Below, piece by piece: positions 56,835 to 64,000 of a stretch of DNA of 64,000 nucleotides. Position 1 is the first letter of the stretch. The number at the start of each line of letters is the position of its first letter. The notes below the pieces were generated by a model that saw only the letters and a list, made by a program, of their open reading frames with translations, was not told the origin of the DNA and searched no databases. Made by a program: the position numbers and the translations under genes. Source of the DNA: Vreelandella neptunia (lineage in GTDB: Bacteria; Pseudomonadota; Gammaproteobacteria; Pseudomonadales; Halomonadaceae); contig NZ_CP140255.1 of the NCBI RefSeq assembly GCF_034479615.1, forward strand, positions 2,666,001 to 2,730,000, given 5' to 3'.

Positions 56835-58649
56835 ATGACCTTTGATTCAAAACAGTTCTTGAGCTCGGTAAGCTCCTCGCCAGGGGTTTACCGTATGCTT
56901 GATGAACAAAGTAATACGCTTTATGTGGGCAAAGCCAAGCGTTTAAAAGCGCGCCTTGCCAGCTATTTCCGTGGCCAGTTGAATACCAAAACCCAAGCCA
57001 TGGTGGGGCGCATCGCCGATGTTCAGGTCACCGTCACGCGCACGGAAACCGAAGCCCTGCTGCTTGAACAGACGCTGATCAAACAGCTGCGTCCGCCCTA
57101 TAACATTCTGCTGCGTGACGATAAGTCCTACCCCTTTGTCTTTGTCACCGACCGTCACCCTTACCCGGCACTTGAATATAAACGCGCCCGTCAGCGCAGC
57201 GACGATGGCCGCTATCTAGGCCCCTACCCTAGCAGCGGAGCCGTGCGTGAAAGCTTAGCGCTGATGCAGAAGATATTTCATATACGCAACTGCGAGGACA
57301 GCGTCTTTGCCCACCGGTCACGCCCCTGCTTGCAGTATCAGATTCATCGCTGTAGCGCTCCCTGCGTCGACTATATCTCCGCCGAGGACTACCGGCGCGA
57401 TCTAGAACACGCCGTAATGTGCCTGGAAGGCAAAAGCGAAAGCGTGACCCAAGAGCTGATGGAGGCGATGGAAAAGGCCAGCCAGGCGCTCAACTTTGAG
57501 GAGGCCGCCCGTCTTCGCGACCAGGTTCAGCAACTACGGCAGCTTCAGCAGCGGCAGTTTGTCGACACCGGAGGCGGTGATGCGGATATTTTCGCTCTCG
57601 CCCAGCGCCCCGGTGCGCTTGGCGTTTCAGTGTTAAGCGTCCGCGATGGTCGCCTGCTGGGCGCGCGCCATCACACGCCGAAAAACGGTCTGGATCTACC
57701 GCTTGAAACGCTGCTCACCGAGGTGGTTAGCCAATACTATTTTGGCCAACCCCATAACGTGCCCAGCGAAGTAATTACTAGCCACCCGCTAGACGACAGC
57801 GAGCTTATCGCCGAGGCGTTGACCCAACAGGCGGGCAAACGCATTCGCGTTACCAGCCAAGTGCGCGGCCACCGCGCCCAGTGGCAGCAGCTCGCCATTA
57901 CCAACGCGGAGCAGCAGTTGGCCTCACAATTGGCCAATCAAACCCAGCTCACCCAGCGCTTTACCGCTCTGCAGAAAGCGCTGGGCCTAGAAGACACACC
58001 GCAGCGCCTGGAGTGTTTCGACATTAGCCATAGCCACGGTGAGGCCACCGTTGCCTCCTGCGTGGTGTTTGATCATCAAGGCCCGCGTAAAAGCGACTAC
58101 CGCCATTTCCGTATTGAAGGGGTGGCCGCCGGTGATGACTACGCTGCCATGCAGCAGGCCCTAACCCGACGCCTAAAGCGCGTAAAAAGCGGCGAAGCAG
58201 TCGCCCCGGACATCCTGATCGTCGACGGCGGCAAGGGTCAGCTCAATATGGCCCGAGAAGTGTTTAAAGAGCTCGACATCAGCAACATCATGCTACTGGG
58301 CGTCGCTAAAGGCACCACGCGTAAGGCAGGACTTGAAAGTCTGTTTGTGGAAACAGCGGACAATCCGCTGGATTTGGATCCGGCCTCCCCCGCCCTACAC
58401 TTGATCCAGCATATTCGCGATGAATCACACCGGTTTGCCATTGCGGGCCACCGCGCTCAGCGTGATAAAGCGCGACGCACTTCAACCCTGCAGGATATTC
58501 CAGGCATTGGCCCCAAGCGTCGTCGTGAGTTACTGCGCTTTTTTGGCGGCCTGCAGGGGGTACAAAAGGCCAGCCGCGATGAACTCGCCCGCGTACCGGG
58601 CATTAATGCGTCGTTAGCCGAGAGTATTTACCGGGCACTCAATGGATAA
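56835..58649 (+). CDS. uvrC: Excinuclease ABC subunit UvrC
   Basis: 604 residues from ATG 56835 (MTFDSKQFLSSVSSSPGVYRM). GIY-YIG nuclease (GVYRM...LYVGKAKRLKARL), the cysteine cluster SRPCLQYQIHRCSAPC, the UVR motif (EAARLRDQVQQL), the RNase H-like nuclease (LECFDISHSHGEATVASCVVF, LIVDGGKGQLN) and C-terminal HhH (IPGIGPKRRRELLRFFGG) are in order. It makes both incisions in nucleotide excision repair. The start has no obvious ribosome binding site, so coupling to gacA translation is likely. Confidence 0.95.
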   Translation: MTFDSKQFLSSVSSSPGVYRMLDEQSNTLYVGKAKRLKARLASYFRGQLNTKTQAMVGRIADVQVTVTRTETEALLLEQTLIKQLRPPYNILLRDDKSYPFVFVTDRHPYPALEYKRARQRSDDGRYLGPYPSSGAVRESLALMQKIFHIRNCEDSVFAHRSRPCLQYQIHRCSAPCVDYISAEDYRRDLEHAVMCLEGKSESVTQELMEAMEKASQALNFEEAARLRDQVQQLRQLQQRQFVDTGGGDADIFALAQRPGALGVSVLSVRDGRLLGARHHTPKNGLDLPLETLLTEVVSQYYFGQPHNVPSEVITSHPLDDSELIAEALTQQAGKRIRVTSQVRGHRAQWQQLAITNAEQQLASQLANQTQLTQRFTALQKALGLEDTPQRLECFDISHSHGEATVASCVVFDHQGPRKSDYRHFRIEGVAAGDDYAAMQQALTRRLKRVKSGEAVAPDILIVDGGKGQLNMAREVFKELDISNIMLLGVAKGTTRKAGLESLFVETADNPLDLDPASPALHLIQHIRDESHRFAIAGHRAQRDKARRTSTLQDIPGIGPKRRRELLRFFGGLQGVQKASRDELARVPGINASLAESIYRALNG

Positions 58650-58745
58650 ACGCTCGTTTGCCATAGATGCCATCGGCCAAGGGGGATAGAATGACCCCCA
58701 GACACTTCGAATCCTCTGATTTCCCGGCAAGGATCGCACCCTGCG

Positions 58746-59294
58746 ATGAACATACCCAACATATTAACGCTGGCGAGAATCGCCTTTATTCCGCTGCTGG
58801 TGGTGCTGTTTTATCTACCCTTCAGCTGGAGCATGCCCTTGGCGGCTGGCTTATTTGGTCTAGCCTCCATTACCGACTGGTTGGATGGCTACTTAGCGCG
58901 ACGCTGGAATCAGTCCACGCCTTTTGGCGCATTTTTAGACCCTGTGGCTGACAAACTCATGGTGGTCGTCGCCCTGGCGCTATTGATTGAGCGTTACGAC
59001 ACCCTGGTGCTGACGCTCCCTGCGCTGGTGATTATCGGCCGGGAAATTGTCATTTCAGCGCTACGCGAGTGGATGGCTGAAATGGGTAAACGTGGCATGG
59101 TGGCGGTTTCTTGGGTAGGCAAGCTTAAAACCACTCTGCAAATGGTGTCGCTGCTGATCTTACTGGCGCTTCCACCGACGCACGAATTTGCACTGCTAGG
59201 CGTTGTAGTACTTTATACCGCCGCTATCCTAACGCTGTGGTCGATGATTCAGTACCTGAAAGCGGCCTGGCCGCATCTTAGCCGCTCCATGTAA
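58746..59294 (+). CDS. pgsA: CDP-diacylglycerol-glycerol-3-phosphate 3-phosphatidyltransferase
   Basis: 182 residues with four to five membrane segments. The CDP-alcohol phosphotransferase motif D-x2-DG-x2-AR-x8-G-x3-D-x3-D is exact: Asp44, Asp47-Gly48, Ala51-Arg52, Gly61, Asp65, Asp69. It commits CDP-diacylglycerol to phosphatidylglycerol, a major lipid in halophiles. It lies downstream of uvrC, as in E. coli. Confidence 0.95.
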   Translation: MNIPNILTLARIAFIPLLVVLFYLPFSWSMPLAAGLFGLASITDWLDGYLARRWNQSTPFGAFLDPVADKLMVVVALALLIERYDTLVLTLPALVIIGREIVISALREWMAEMGKRGMVAVSWVGKLKTTLQMVSLLILLALPPTHEFALLGVVVLYTAAILTLWSMIQYLKAAWPHLSRSM

Positions 59295-59335
59295 GCTGCT
59301 GATAAGTAAATAAGGAGCACGCATTAATTCATTGA

Positions 59336-59363
59336 TTGACAACTTGGCGGTGATCCGTATAAT
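59336..59363 (+). promoter_or_regulatory. Sigma-70 promoter of the tRNA cluster
   Basis: Consensus -35 TTGACA (59336-59341) and -10 TATAAT (59358-59363) at 16-bp spacing, then a GC-rich discriminator, 15 nt before the tRNA-Gly 5' end. Confidence 0.9.
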
Positions 59364-59378
59364 TCGCCCTCGAGTCGA

Positions 59379-59453
59379 GCGGGAATAGCTCAGTGGTAGA
59401 GCATCGCCTTGCCAAGGCGAGGGTCGGGAGTTCGAATCTCCTTTCCCGCTCCA
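59379..59453 (+). tRNA. tRNA-Gly (anticodon GCC)
   Basis: Acceptor GCGGGAA pairs with TTCCCGC, D arm GCTC/GAGC, anticodon loop TTGCCAA giving GCC, T arm GGGAGTTCGAATCTCC, CCA encoded. First gene of the Gly-(pseudo-Gly)-Cys-Leu cluster. Confidence 0.95.
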
Positions 59454-59464
59454 TTTTGGATGTG

Positions 59465-59538
59465 TGGTAAAAGGGTATCGCCAAGGCGAGGGTCGTGATC
59501 TGGTGCGCCAGCCCGGTCGAATCTCCTTTCCCGCTCCA
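59465..59538 (+). pseudogene. Decayed second copy of tRNA-Gly
   Basis: GTGGTA, ATCGCC, AAGGCGAGGGTCG and TCGAATCTCC-TTTCCCGCTCCA repeat the adjacent tRNA-Gly in order. The acceptor 5' strand is missing, five bases of the anticodon loop (TTGCC) are lost, and about 15 bases are inserted in the T stem. It cannot fold as a tRNA. It may be a tandem duplicate that decayed, or an old integration scar at a tRNA 3' end. Confidence 0.75.
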
Positions 59539-59549
59539 ACGACTTTTGA

Positions 59550-59623
59550 GGCTGGATGGCAGAGTGGTTATGCAGCGGACTGCAACTCCGTGTACGCCGG
59601 TTCGATTCCGACTCCAGCCTCCA
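59550..59623 (+). tRNA. tRNA-Cys (anticodon GCA)
   Basis: Acceptor GGCTGGA pairs with TCCAGCC, anticodon loop CTGCAAC giving GCA, T loop TTCGATT, CCA encoded. 74 nt. Confidence 0.94.
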
Positions 59624-59692
59624 TCTTTGTGTAGCAGTGGTGTTTTAAGTAGAACGAAACAGCATTGCGATGTGATCTTTGTGTGATGTAAA

Positions 59693-59779
59693 GCCCGGAT
59701 GGCGAAATCGGTAGACGCAAGAGACTTAAAATCTCTCGGGGGCAACCCCGTGCCGGTTCAAGTCCGGCTCCGGGCACCA
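59693..59779 (+). tRNA. tRNA-Leu (anticodon TAA)
   Basis: Class II tRNA of 87 nt. Acceptor GCCCGGA pairs with TCCGGGC, anticodon stem GAGA/TCTC with TTAAAA loop giving TAA, long variable arm CGGGGGCAACCCCG, T loop TTCAAGT, CCA encoded. The 248 bp to nadB hold no recognised gene. Confidence 0.94.
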
Positions 59780-60027
59780 CTCTCTGCTTTTCACTTCCCC
59801 TTCAGCTTTTCTTCCTCAGTCATTTAACTTCCTATATTGATTTTTATTACGCCGCTCTTTGCTGCGCCTTTTTGCGTGCTCGAATATCACTCATTTCTTA
59901 AGCCGAAGCATCGCTAAACGCTAATCGCCGCGCTATGATGCCTGCCTTCTAATTATTTGTCCTCGGCGAAGCTTGCGACGTTTAGGGCTTGCAATATTTC
60001 GGTCAGCATCAAGGGGGAGCGGGCACT

Positions 60028-61638
60028 ATGAGCACGCCAATATCCGATGTACTTATCATTGGCGGCGGTGTCGCTGGGCTAACCCTTGCCTTGGAAGTGG
60101 CCGATCACAGATCAGTGACACTGGTTCGCCCCGCACAAGACGACCAAGGTGCCAGCCGCTGGGCCCAGGGCGGCATTGCCGCTGTGCTTTCGCCGGATGA
60201 CGATCTCGATGCCCATATCAACGACACCCTGGTGGCTGGCGATGGGCTATGCGATAGCGAGGCCGTTCGCTTTACCGTCACCAATGGGCCCGCAGCCATT
60301 CAGTGGCTGATTGATAACGGCGTTCCCTTTACACCCGAGCACGACCCTGCCGCACGCTACCCGTATCACCTCACCCGAGAAGGCGGCCACAATGCCCGGC
60401 GGATTATCCACGCGGATGACGCCACCGGTCGCGCCGTGGTGGATACGCTGGTAGCCAAAGTGGCGCAGCATCCCAATATCACCCAGCGCAATGATTTAAC
60501 CGTTGTTGGCCTGCTACAAGATAATCAAGGTGCCTGCCGTGGCGCCTATGGCAGCGATACTAACCAACAGTGGCACTCGCTCACTGCGCGCCATACCGTA
60601 TTGGCCACTGGCGGCGCAAGCGGCCTTTATCGCCACACCACTACGCCCGCTCCTAGCAGCGGCGAAGGCATGATGATGGCGGCAGAGTTGGGGGCTCGGT
60701 TAATGAACCTAGAGTTTCAACAGTTTCACCCAACCTGTCTATTTGACCCCGAAGGCCCGGCGTTTTTGATTAGTGAGGCGGTTCGTGGTGAAGGCGGACA
60801 TCTGCTCAATGGGGCCGGAGAGCGTTTTATGCTGGCGCTGGACAAGCGCGCCGAGCTAGCCCCAAGGGATGTCGTCGCCCGCGCCATTGATGCCGAAATA
60901 CAGCGCAGCACCCTAGGCCACGTGTGGTTGGATATTCGCCATTTAGGTGAAAAGGCAATTCGCCACCACTTCCCCACTATTCTGGCGCACTGTGCTTCTC
61001 GCGGTATCGATATCACCCAGCAGGCTATTCCCGTGGTGCCTGCTGCCCACTATAGCTGCGGCGGTGTCGCCACCAACCTGCAAGGTGCCACCAAGGTTGC
61101 CAACCTCTATGCCATCGGTGAAACAGCTTGCACAGGCCTACACGGCGCCAACCGAATGGCCAGCAACTCACTGTTAGAGTGTTTGGTATTTGCACGCAGC
61201 TGTGCCCAAACGCTGCTCGCACAAGGGCAGGAACAATACGGCCAAGCGAACAGCAGTATCGGATTTCAGCCCCCAGCGCAGGCTGCGGCAGCGGTCTTAC
61301 CCAAGGAAGTACTCAGCGATATACGCCAACAAATGCGCACCACCATGAGCCAGCATGTCTCCATTGTGCGCAGCGAAGCGGGGCTAAGTTCTGCTCTGGC
61401 GCATTTGAAGGCGCTGCTAAACAGCTTGGAAGAGATTAACGGGGCCCTAACAGCCCCGGAAGGCAAACGCTTGCACCAGACACTACAGTTAGCAATATTG
61501 ACCGTGCTCGCCGCTCAGCAGCGGCATGAGTCACGAGGACTGCATTACTCCACCGACTGGCCCCACCAACAGCCCACAGCCGTTGCCTCTTCGCTTTCGA
61601 TAAACGATTTATCAGAGGCGTTAGAAAAAAATCGCTAG
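60028..61638 (+). CDS. nadB: L-aspartate oxidase
   Basis: 536 residues from ATG 60028, which has GGGGGAG eight bases upstream; an upstream start at 59989 lacks this. FAD-binding IIGGGVAGL (Gly12-Gly17), SRWAQGGIAA, HPTCLFDP, the catalytic region YSCGGVATNLQG and GLHGANRMASNSLLECLVF are conserved. It oxidises aspartate to iminoaspartate for NAD synthesis. It is convergent with ygfX, overlapping by 4 bp, as in the classical nadB-ygfX-sdhE neighbourhood. Confidence 0.96.
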   Translation: MSTPISDVLIIGGGVAGLTLALEVADHRSVTLVRPAQDDQGASRWAQGGIAAVLSPDDDLDAHINDTLVAGDGLCDSEAVRFTVTNGPAAIQWLIDNGVPFTPEHDPAARYPYHLTREGGHNARRIIHADDATGRAVVDTLVAKVAQHPNITQRNDLTVVGLLQDNQGACRGAYGSDTNQQWHSLTARHTVLATGGASGLYRHTTTPAPSSGEGMMMAAELGARLMNLEFQQFHPTCLFDPEGPAFLISEAVRGEGGHLLNGAGERFMLALDKRAELAPRDVVARAIDAEIQRSTLGHVWLDIRHLGEKAIRHHFPTILAHCASRGIDITQQAIPVVPAAHYSCGGVATNLQGATKVANLYAIGETACTGLHGANRMASNSLLECLVFARSCAQTLLAQGQEQYGQANSSIGFQPPAQAAAAVLPKEVLSDIRQQMRTTMSQHVSIVRSEAGLSSALAHLKALLNSLEEINGALTAPEGKRLHQTLQLAILTVLAAQQRHESRGLHYSTDWPHQQPTAVASSLSINDLSEALEKNR

Positions 61639-62069
61639 CGGCCAGGACGGTGGAACAACTGCCTTACCTCACGCAGACCTTTGTGAGGCGCGCTATCAGG
61701 CCAGAGCCAAACCCGCTGCGTACCCACATAAAGTCCTATTAACCAGGGCCCTAAATAGTCACAGCGAACCTGATCCGCGTCACTCAGATCCTCATTTCCC
61801 GTGAGAGCACCCACCTCATGCTGCGACTCGCGCAGCCAACGGCCTTGAACTTGTAGCGCCGTCAACGTCAGCGAGAGCACGCCTTTGGGTTGACGAAGAT
61901 AGCCGCACCACCCAAGGCCACCGCCCAGTACAAGCATCGCCACTGCTGCTAGCTTACCCCCGACCCAATAGCTCAACGCTACTAGCCCGATCAACAACCC
62001 ACACTGGGCTAGTAGCCAATACTTAGAGGGTACGATAGGCAGAATTATCGGTGGTTTCAGCATGCTCAA
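61635..62069 (-). CDS. ygfX: YgfX/CptA-like membrane protein
   Basis: 144 residues. Two hydrophobic segments (about 18-36 and 40-57) are followed by a short soluble domain ending RVWLWPDSAPHKGLREVRQLF, which matches the LWLxxDSxxxxxxRxLRR pattern of YgfX. In E. coli YgfX partners YgfY/SdhE and has been reported to affect cell division proteins. It overlaps the end of sdhE by about 47 bp, so the two are coupled. ATG 62063 is an alternative start. Confidence 0.8.
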   Translation of the reverse strand: MSMLKPPIILPIVPSKYWLLAQCGLLIGLVALSYWVGGKLAAVAMLVLGGGLGWCGYLRQPKGVLSLTLTALQVQGRWLRESQHEVGALTGNEDLSDADQVRCDYLGPWLIGLYVGTQRVWLWPDSAPHKGLREVRQLFHRPGR

Positions 62070-62316
62070 CGATCATTTGTACGATTCGCCGCTGGCTCGG
62101 CTCCTCGGGCCACTCGCGGTGCATCAGCCAGACAAACAGATCCTGATCTTCACCTTCAATGAGCTGCTGATAGGCCAGCTGATCCTCTTCGCTGAGATGG
62201 TCAAACCGCTGTTCAAGAAACGGGATAAGCAGCAGATCAAGCTCCCACATGCCGCGCCGGGAGTGCCAGTAAAGCCGTTTGCGCAAAATGGCTGCTGGGG
62301 AATTGTCGTCGTTCAA
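62023..62316 (-). CDS. sdhE: Succinate dehydrogenase assembly factor SdhE
   Basis: About 97 residues from a TTG at 62316 with CGGAG nine bases upstream; ATG 62388 would give 121 residues, longer than the usual 85-90. The RGxxE motif (HSRRGMWELDLLL), which contacts FAD-bearing subunits, is intact, as is FDHLSEEDQLAYQQLIEGEDQDLFVWL. SdhE helps attach FAD to SdhA and FrdA. It is upstream of and overlapping ygfX. Confidence 0.87.
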   Translation of the reverse strand: MNDDNSPAAILRKRLYWHSRRGMWELDLLLIPFLEQRFDHLSEEDQLAYQQLIEGEDQDLFVWLMHREWPEEPSQRRIVQMIVEHAETTDNSAYRTL

Positions 62317-62430
62317 CGTCAGCCGCTCCGATCTAATAAATGAAGGGTCAGTATACCTAAGCTGTGGGGTCGCGCCAGCGCCCTCCATCGCCTATGCTGT
62401 TAATGAGTCTAGAACCTTGTTTTATCTGAA

Positions 62431-62459
62431 TTGTTTTATACTGAATTGCGCAGTATGCT
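62431..62459 (+). promoter_or_regulatory. Candidate promoter of ihfB
   Basis: TTGTTT (62431-62436) and TATGCT (62454-62459) at 17-bp spacing. It overlaps a triple imperfect repeat of TTTATACTGAATTG (62421-62466). It lies 64 bp upstream of the ihfB ATG. Confidence 0.4.
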
Positions 62460-62522
62460 GAATTTGATGTTAGCGAGGTCGAGAGCGCGTCAAGGCCTTC
62501 AATGTTCGCAGGGAGCCAACCG

Positions 62523-62819
62523 ATGACTAAATCTGAATTAATCGAACAAATTGCGATGCGTCAGCCGGAGTTGTCCGCCAAAGATGTTGAAACGGCGGTG
62601 CGTATTATCCTGGACGATATGACGGATTCTCTTTCTAGCGGTGGTCGCGTTGAGATCCGTGGTTTCGGCAGCTTTTCGCTGCACTACCGGGAGCCGCGGG
62701 TAGGACGCAATCCAAAAACAGGCGATGCAGTTGATCTGGAAGGCAAGTACGTGCCGCACTTTAAGCCTGGGAAGGAGCTACGCGAGCAGGTAGACGCTAG
62801 TCGAGCACTAGGCTACTAA
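62523..62819 (+). CDS. ihfB: Integration host factor subunit beta
   Basis: 98 residues from ATG 62523 ([11 protein letters not shown]) with GGGAG seven bases upstream. The HU/IHF fold is clear: [22 protein letters not shown], with the beta arm and its intercalating Pro in GRNPKTG, and FKPGKELR at the end. With IHF-alpha it bends DNA sharply. It starts a run with lapA and lapB. The usual upstream neighbour rpsA is absent. Confidence 0.95.
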   Translation: MTKSELIEQIAMRQPELSAKDVETAVRIILDDMTDSLSSGGRVEIRGFGSFSLHYREPRVGRNPKTGDAVDLEGKYVPHFKPGKELREQVDASRALGY

Positions 62820-62908
62820 AACGCGACTATTCATTTCTGTGGGATGACGTCGCCGCTTGAGTCGTACACAATAGCGCTACCGTGAACGTCACAGACTAGG
62901 AAACTCAC

Positions 62909-63214
62909 ATGCGTTGGATCAAAGGGCTGATTCTAGCCGTTATTTTGCTGATAGTAGTGCTGGTCGGTATTCTGTTTGCCGTTAATAATCAGCAAACCAT
63001 TGCCTTAAACCTTATTTGGCTGGAGCTACCAGCGGTATCGCTGTCGGTTTGGCTGCTCGCGACGTTGGTGTTTGGCGTCATACTCGGCATGCTCGCCATG
63101 CTAGGTGTCTACGTGAGATTAAAAGCCACCCTGGCCCGCAGCCAGCGACAGAATAAGCAGCAGCGTAAAGAGCTCGATAGCCTACGCACCCAGGAGTTTA
63201 AGGAACTGGCATAA
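62909..63214 (+). CDS. lapA: Lipopolysaccharide assembly protein LapA
   Basis: 101 residues with two membrane segments (about 5-25 and 45-68) and the family motif FAVNNQQTIALNLIW. The C-terminal 30 residues form a polar helix rich in Arg, Gln and Lys. LapA and LapB adjust LpxC turnover and LPS export. The stop TAA is followed directly by the lapB ATG. Confidence 0.92.
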   Translation: MRWIKGLILAVILLIVVLVGILFAVNNQQTIALNLIWLELPAVSLSVWLLATLVFGVILGMLAMLGVYVRLKATLARSQRQNKQQRKELDSLRTQEFKELA

Positions 63215-64000
63215 ATGCTGGATGTCGCGCTGCTAAGCGTACTGTTGGTCGCCATTGCCATCGGTTACGGGTTAGGTTATCACCAAGCCGGACGCCGCCG
63301 ACATCGCTCCCGACCGCCCGCGGCCTCCTCGCAGGCGCTCTCCAGAGACTACTTCGTCGGGCTTAACTACCTGCTTAACGAGCAGCCCGACGAAGCGATC
63401 AATACCTTTATTAACGTGCTTGCAGTCAACAGCGAGACGGTTCATACCCATATCGCCCTCGGCAAACTGTTTCGCACCCGCGGCGAGGCTGATAAAGCGG
63501 TGAGCATTCACCAAAACCTGCTAGCACGTCCCGCCCTTTCCCAACACACCAACGAACAGATCCAGCTTGAGCTTGCCCGGGATTTTATGGCGCTTGGTGT
63601 TCATGACCGCGCACAGCGGCTACTCAATACGCTACTGGAGCATAGCGGTGATGATGATCACCGCTATGCTGCGAAACAGCTGCTCATTGATTTATTAGAG
63701 CGCGAAAAAGCGTGGCAGCAAGCCCTCGACGTTATCCAGCCGCTGCTTAAGCAGTATCCTAAGATGCGTCGTCCAGCGGCCCACTGGCTATGCGAGCTGG
63801 CTTTAGAGGAAATTAGCGAAGCCAGTCGACCACTGGCGAAAAAGCACCTCAAAAAAGCCCTGCAACTGGATGAAAACTGCGTTCGCGCCACCCTGCTACT
63901 AGCCGAATTAGAGATGGACAATGGGCACTATGACCGCGCGATTGAGCGATTAGACAACATCCCAGGGCAAGAGATAGCGCATATCCCCACCATGCTGCCC
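63215..64000 (+). CDS. lapB: Lipopolysaccharide assembly protein LapB, N-terminal part (runs off the right edge)
   Basis: Open frame from ATG 63215 (MLDVALLSVLLVAIAIGYGLG) to the window edge, 262 codons with no stop. One membrane anchor (about 3-20) is followed by SRDYFVGLNYLLNEQPDEAI, the LapB/YciM hallmark, and tandem TPR units. The C-terminal rubredoxin-like zinc site is beyond the window. LapB guides FtsH to degrade LpxC. It abuts lapA with no gap, so the genes are coupled. Confidence 0.94.
   Translation, partial: MLDVALLSVLLVAIAIGYGLGYHQAGRRRHRSRPPAASSQALSRDYFVGLNYLLNEQPDEAINTFINVLAVNSETVHTHIALGKLFRTRGEADKAVSIHQNLLARPALSQHTNEQIQLELARDFMALGVHDRAQRLLNTLLEHSGDDDHRYAAKQLLIDLLEREKAWQQALDVIQPLLKQYPKMRRPAAHWLCELALEEISEASRPLAKKHLKKALQLDENCVRATLLLAELEMDNGHYDRAIERLDNIPGQEIAHIPTMLP

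Noticed and set aside
59329..59780. Minus-strand frames of 70-138 codons over the tRNA cluster
   Set aside because: They are antisense to tRNA-Cys, tRNA-Leu and the tRNA-Gly remnant; peptides such as RFELPTLALARRCSTTELF are known false annotations of tRNA clusters.

Overview
The window looks like chromosomal DNA of a moderately halophilic gammaproteobacterium of the Halomonas/Vreelandella type. The signs are the 16S rRNA, an acidic proteome, a PstSCAB system with extended permeases, a nadB-ygfX-sdhE block, and many full-length housekeeping genes that read as Halomonadaceae from memory. Most of the DNA is ordinary chromosomal backbone. No prophage, insertion sequence or CRISPR array was seen.

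Layout. 1-3230: the 3' part of the window's rrn operon on the minus strand (5' part of 23S, a spacer without tRNA genes, complete 16S, leader and promoter). 3415-10205: fatty-acid/acyl-CoA catabolism (acyl-CoA dehydrogenase, SDR dehydrogenase, acyl-CoA ligase, TetR regulator, thiolase). 10225-11922: a chemoreceptor. 11947-17942: an arsenic island (LMW-type arsC, arsH, ACR3 pump, FMN reductase, a decayed second arsC, a small Cys-Cys protein, arsJ and its partner GAPDH), with two matching operator-like palindromes but no arsR in view. 18027-22516: pstSCAB behind a Pho box. 22568-28398: transporters, a phosphatase/STAS signalling pair, MlaA and a FabH-like synthase. 28526-37978: hrpA, fadD, a class II glutamine amidotransferase and an oligopeptidase.

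37926-48578 is the most unusual part. A heme oxygenase, a bacteriophytochrome that ends after its PHY domain, and a 1521-residue CheB-CheR-PAS-GGDEF-EAL fusion lie head to tail. A membrane-bound PAS/LOV-like GGDEF-EAL protein is divergent from them. The heme oxygenase could make the biliverdin that the phytochrome binds, and the neighbouring enzyme could turn the light signal into a change in cyclic di-GMP. The LOV-like domain of the divergent protein has lost its photoactive cysteine.

48556-55806 is housekeeping: ycgN, acpH, ycgL, rnd, recR, ybaB, dnaX, grxD and argF. 55835-59779: tRNA-Ala, a gacA/uvrY-uvrC pair, pgsA, and a tRNA-Gly/Cys/Leu cluster holding a decayed tRNA-Gly copy. 60028-64000: nadB, ygfX, sdhE, ihfB, lapA and the start of lapB, which runs off the right edge.

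Recurrent regulatory signals: PsrA-like boxes (CAAAC/GAAAC-N4-GTTTG/GTTTC) in front of the acyl-CoA dehydrogenase and fadD, a Pho box at pstS, and paired ATATACG-N6-CATATAT palindromes in the arsenic island. A six-unit 13-bp repeat, each unit carrying an ATG, runs directly into the start codon of a TauE/SafE-family permease gene.
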